Assembly (NCBI RefSeq): GCF_016545825.1
Contig: NC_052613.1
Coordinates: 44,064,112 to 44,128,111 of the forward strand
Direction of reading: 5' to 3'
Origin: Eucalyptus grandis
Taxonomy: Eukaryota > Streptophyta > Magnoliopsida > Myrtales > Myrtaceae
DNA: 64,000 bases
Under the pieces are notes generated by a model. That model did not search any database and was not told the DNA's origin. It saw only the letters and a list, made by a program, of their open reading frames with translations. The position numbers were made by a program, and so were the translations under genes. Below, in pieces: positions 61,703 through 64,000 of the stretch (the stretch's first letter is position 1; each line of letters starts with the position of its first letter).

Positions 61703-63160
61703 CTACACTATTTCACAAGTGGTCTTCGCCATAGCTCGATATTCAACCTCTGTTGAAGATAAAGACACGGTTGGCTGCTTCTTCGTCTTCCAAGAAAGTA
61801 AAGATTTTCCCAGCATGATACGGAATCCTGTAATTGATCTCCTGATCATCGGACAAGTTGCGTAATCAGCGTCACAATAAGTTGTCATCTCCATGTTGCA
61901 TCTTTTTTAAAGAAGAATTCCAAGTCTGGACATTTCTTCAAATACTTAACAACCTTTAGAGCGTGTGGGACTGCTTTGACTTGTGCATAAACCGGCGAGT
62001 GTCAGCACATCATAACATATATCTGGTTTAGTCATGGTAAAATATATGAGCTTTTCTACCAGCCTTTGATAACTTTGTGGGTCTCTGTATCATCTTGGAG
62101 ATTTCTTTCATCACGGTCCACCGTAGTTAACTTGACATTTTGTTCGATTGGAATAGCTGCCAATTTGCTTCTCGATAAACACCTTGATATGATCTCTAGC
62201 ACGAATTTTCGTTGAATGAGGGAAATCCCTTGATTTGATCGAGCAATTTCTATTCTTAGAAAATATTTGGGTGATCCCAAGTCCTTTATGTGAAATGTCG
62301 AATGCAAGTATTCCTTGAAGCTCTTTATGACAATTGCATCTACCCATAATAAGTATATCATCAATGTATATCATTAAAAATATGGATGACATACCTTTTG
62401 TCAATGTAAAAATAGCGTAGTGATATTTAGACCGTTTGAAACTTGTTGCTATGAGAGCATTCGCGAACTTGGCATACCATTGCTTGGATGCTTGTTTGAG
62501 ACCATAAAGGGATTCGCGGAGACGACATACTCTGTTCTCCCCCTGTCTCCATAAACCCTGAGGAAGTTTCATATAAATTTCTTCATCCAAATCACCATGG
62601 AGAAATGTATTGTGGACATCCATTTGGTGTAATGACCAATCTTGGGAAGCCGTAACCGATAGGAAGGAGCGAACCATGACATCTTTGGCCACTGGAGAGA
62701 AGGTCTCGTGATAGTCGAATCATTCTCACTGTGTAAACCCTTTGGCCACCAATCGAGCTTTACATCGTTCAATCAATCCATCTACTCGAAACTTTATCTT
62801 GTAAACCCATTTACATCCTATTGCCTTACGATTAGTAGGTAAAGTCACAAGATCCCATGTATGGTTGTCATTTAATGCTTGTAATTCTGCTGGCATGGCC
62901 TTTTGCCAGTGTGGATCCATGGATGCTTCATCATAACTAGTTGGTTCCCTTTCTTCAAATATGCAACTAATACATTGTCTATGTTCTGGAGACAATTGAT
63001 TGAAAGAGACATAGGATGAGATAGGATAATGAATACTTGGTGAGTTGTGTGTGGCATAAATATAATCCTTAGTCCAGGTTGGTGGGCATGTGATGCACCC
63101 TGAATGTCGAGGAGGATTTGGACGTGATGGTAGAGGCTCTTCCATAGGTGGTGCCGTCAT
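61703..63160 (-). pseudogene. Copia reverse transcriptase and RNase H remnant
   Basis: The N-terminal part (63160-62726) has [11 protein letters not shown] and [10 protein letters not shown]. The palm (62692-62111) has QMDVHNTFLHGDLDEEIYM, LYGLKQA and the catalytic YIDD (62368-62357). The RNase H end (61894-61703) has YCDADYA and SLSSTEVEYRA. These are standard copia landmarks. The frame breaks between the pieces (near 62710, about 62300 and 61900-62055). Confidence 0.88.
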
Positions 63161-63928
63161 GAGTTTGGAGCTTCTTCAGTAGTTGCATCCTCAGATCTTG
63201 GAGAAATTTCCTCAGCAGTAGTCCAATTGCTTGTGGAAGCACTATTGAAGGTTTTTCCTATCACAACATAATCAAGATCCTTGGATATATCGTCTTCACG
63301 GAAAATAACTCGAGAATGATTGAGATCGTTTTCTTTTGAGGATTGATCTTCAGCAAATGGAAACATGTCCTCATGGAAGACTACATCTCTACTTATGAGG
63401 AATTCTCTTGTAGAGGGTTGAAACACATGATACCCCTTCTGAAGATTTGGATATTCCATAAATATGCACGGTTGGGCACGAAGACTCATTTTGTCCGGAG
63501 GGCCTGTCGCAATGACGTTGCATAAACACCCAAAAATTCTTAGGTGATCCATTTTTGTTTTCTTTCGAAAAGGACTTGAAAGGGCTTTGACCGTTCAACA
63601 CTTTCGTTGGCATCCAATTAATTAAGTACACTGCCGTGATCATGCATTCTACCCAAAAATTATTTGGAATAGAGGCCTAAAACTTCAAGGCACGTGCCAC
63701 TTCTAGAATATGTCGATGCTTTCTTTCCACTACTCCATTTTGTTGTGGAGTGTATGTGCACGAACTTTCATGCAAGATGCCATAGGATGAAAATATTGAT
63801 GCGCATTCATGGTTGAAAAATTCTCTTCCATTATCTATCCTAATCCGCTGGATAGATTTTCCAAATTGGGTCTTTGATAAAGAGATAAATTCCTTTAAGT
63901 GAGATAGAACTTGACCCTTAGTTTGCAA
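63157..63928 (-). pseudogene. Copia integrase remnant
   Basis: The catalytic core has RIRIDNGREFFN and the GILHESSCTYTPQQNGVVERKH segment (63928-63677), with the conserved Asp and Glu. It is followed after a frame break by the C-terminal domain (63552-63157, LRIFGCLC, then a long Ser/Glu-rich linker). The zinc-binding N-terminus lies beyond the window edge. Confidence 0.85.
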
Positions 63929-64000
63929 GAGGAAGATCCATGTTGCTCGAGAATGGTCATCAACAATAGTAAGAAAATATCTTGATCCATCATGATTAGG

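Larger units (their letters stand above)
61133..64000 (-). mobile_element. Ty1/copia retrotransposon, minus strand, runs off the window
   Basis: The 3' LTR is 61133-61401: on the minus strand it begins TGTTGGAAGATATGCG, preceded by a polypurine tract (TTTAAGGGGAAA), and ends CCTCTTACA. Upstream (higher coordinates) are RNase H, reverse transcriptase and integrase remnants in copia order. Several stops and frameshifts make it non-coding as a whole. The 5' LTR, gag and protease lie outside the window. It inserted into copy B, whose match to copy A ends exactly at 61132. Confidence 0.9.

Overview
This is a plant nuclear genome window, almost certainly from a eudicot. The evidence is spliced genes with GT..AG introns, a two-exon phenylalanine ammonia-lyase gene, plant-type LTR, SINE and MITE repeats, and an endogenous pararetrovirus. 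The style of the GC-rich cores in several repeats reminds me of Myrtaceae, but that is only an impression. The strings of single-base indels and one gap of exactly 100 Ns suggest a draft scaffold.

Layout. 1-6770: a probable Gypsy long terminal repeat and decayed noncoding retroelement sequence. 6816-9356: ten exons of a peroxisomal 3-ketoacyl-CoA thiolase gene that has lost its 5' third and carries several frameshifts. About 11640-18880: a degenerate plus-strand endogenous caulimovirid with movement, capsid, protease, reverse transcriptase and RNase H regions followed by a promoter-like segment. 19577-20736: an F-box/kelch gene broken by one missing base. 22020-23480: a tandem duplication, one unit of which holds a tiny LTR retroelement (TRIM). 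24100-25290: a degenerate repeat array. 26070-29829: an eight-exon Alba-family nucleic-acid-binding gene with an RGG tail. 30818-37579: transposons, including a nested pair and a short LTR element with a perfect 5-bp target duplication. 38714-38830: the first exon of an SDI1/MS5-like TPR gene, cut off before the gap at 39096-39195. 39196-46905: repeats with several datable insertions. 49131-52914: an intact PAL gene with a recognisable promoter. 56278-61132: a second copy of the 39-44 kb segment that preserves empty sites. 61133-64000: a minus-strand Ty1/copia element that runs off the window.

Only PAL reads as a fully intact gene. It commits phenylalanine to the phenylpropanoid pathway. The F-box and Alba genes look real, but their reading frames are broken by small indels that may be assembly errors. 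The thiolase is truncated as well as frameshifted and is better called a pseudogene.

The most informative structure is the pair of related segments (39196-44326 and 57640-61132). Comparing them, and the roughly 505-bp tandem units at 43.7-46.9 kb, exposes individual transposon insertions together with their pre-insertion sites. I found no evidence for a new multi-gene system. The best candidates for undescribed material are the small nonautonomous elements and the caulimovirid copy.
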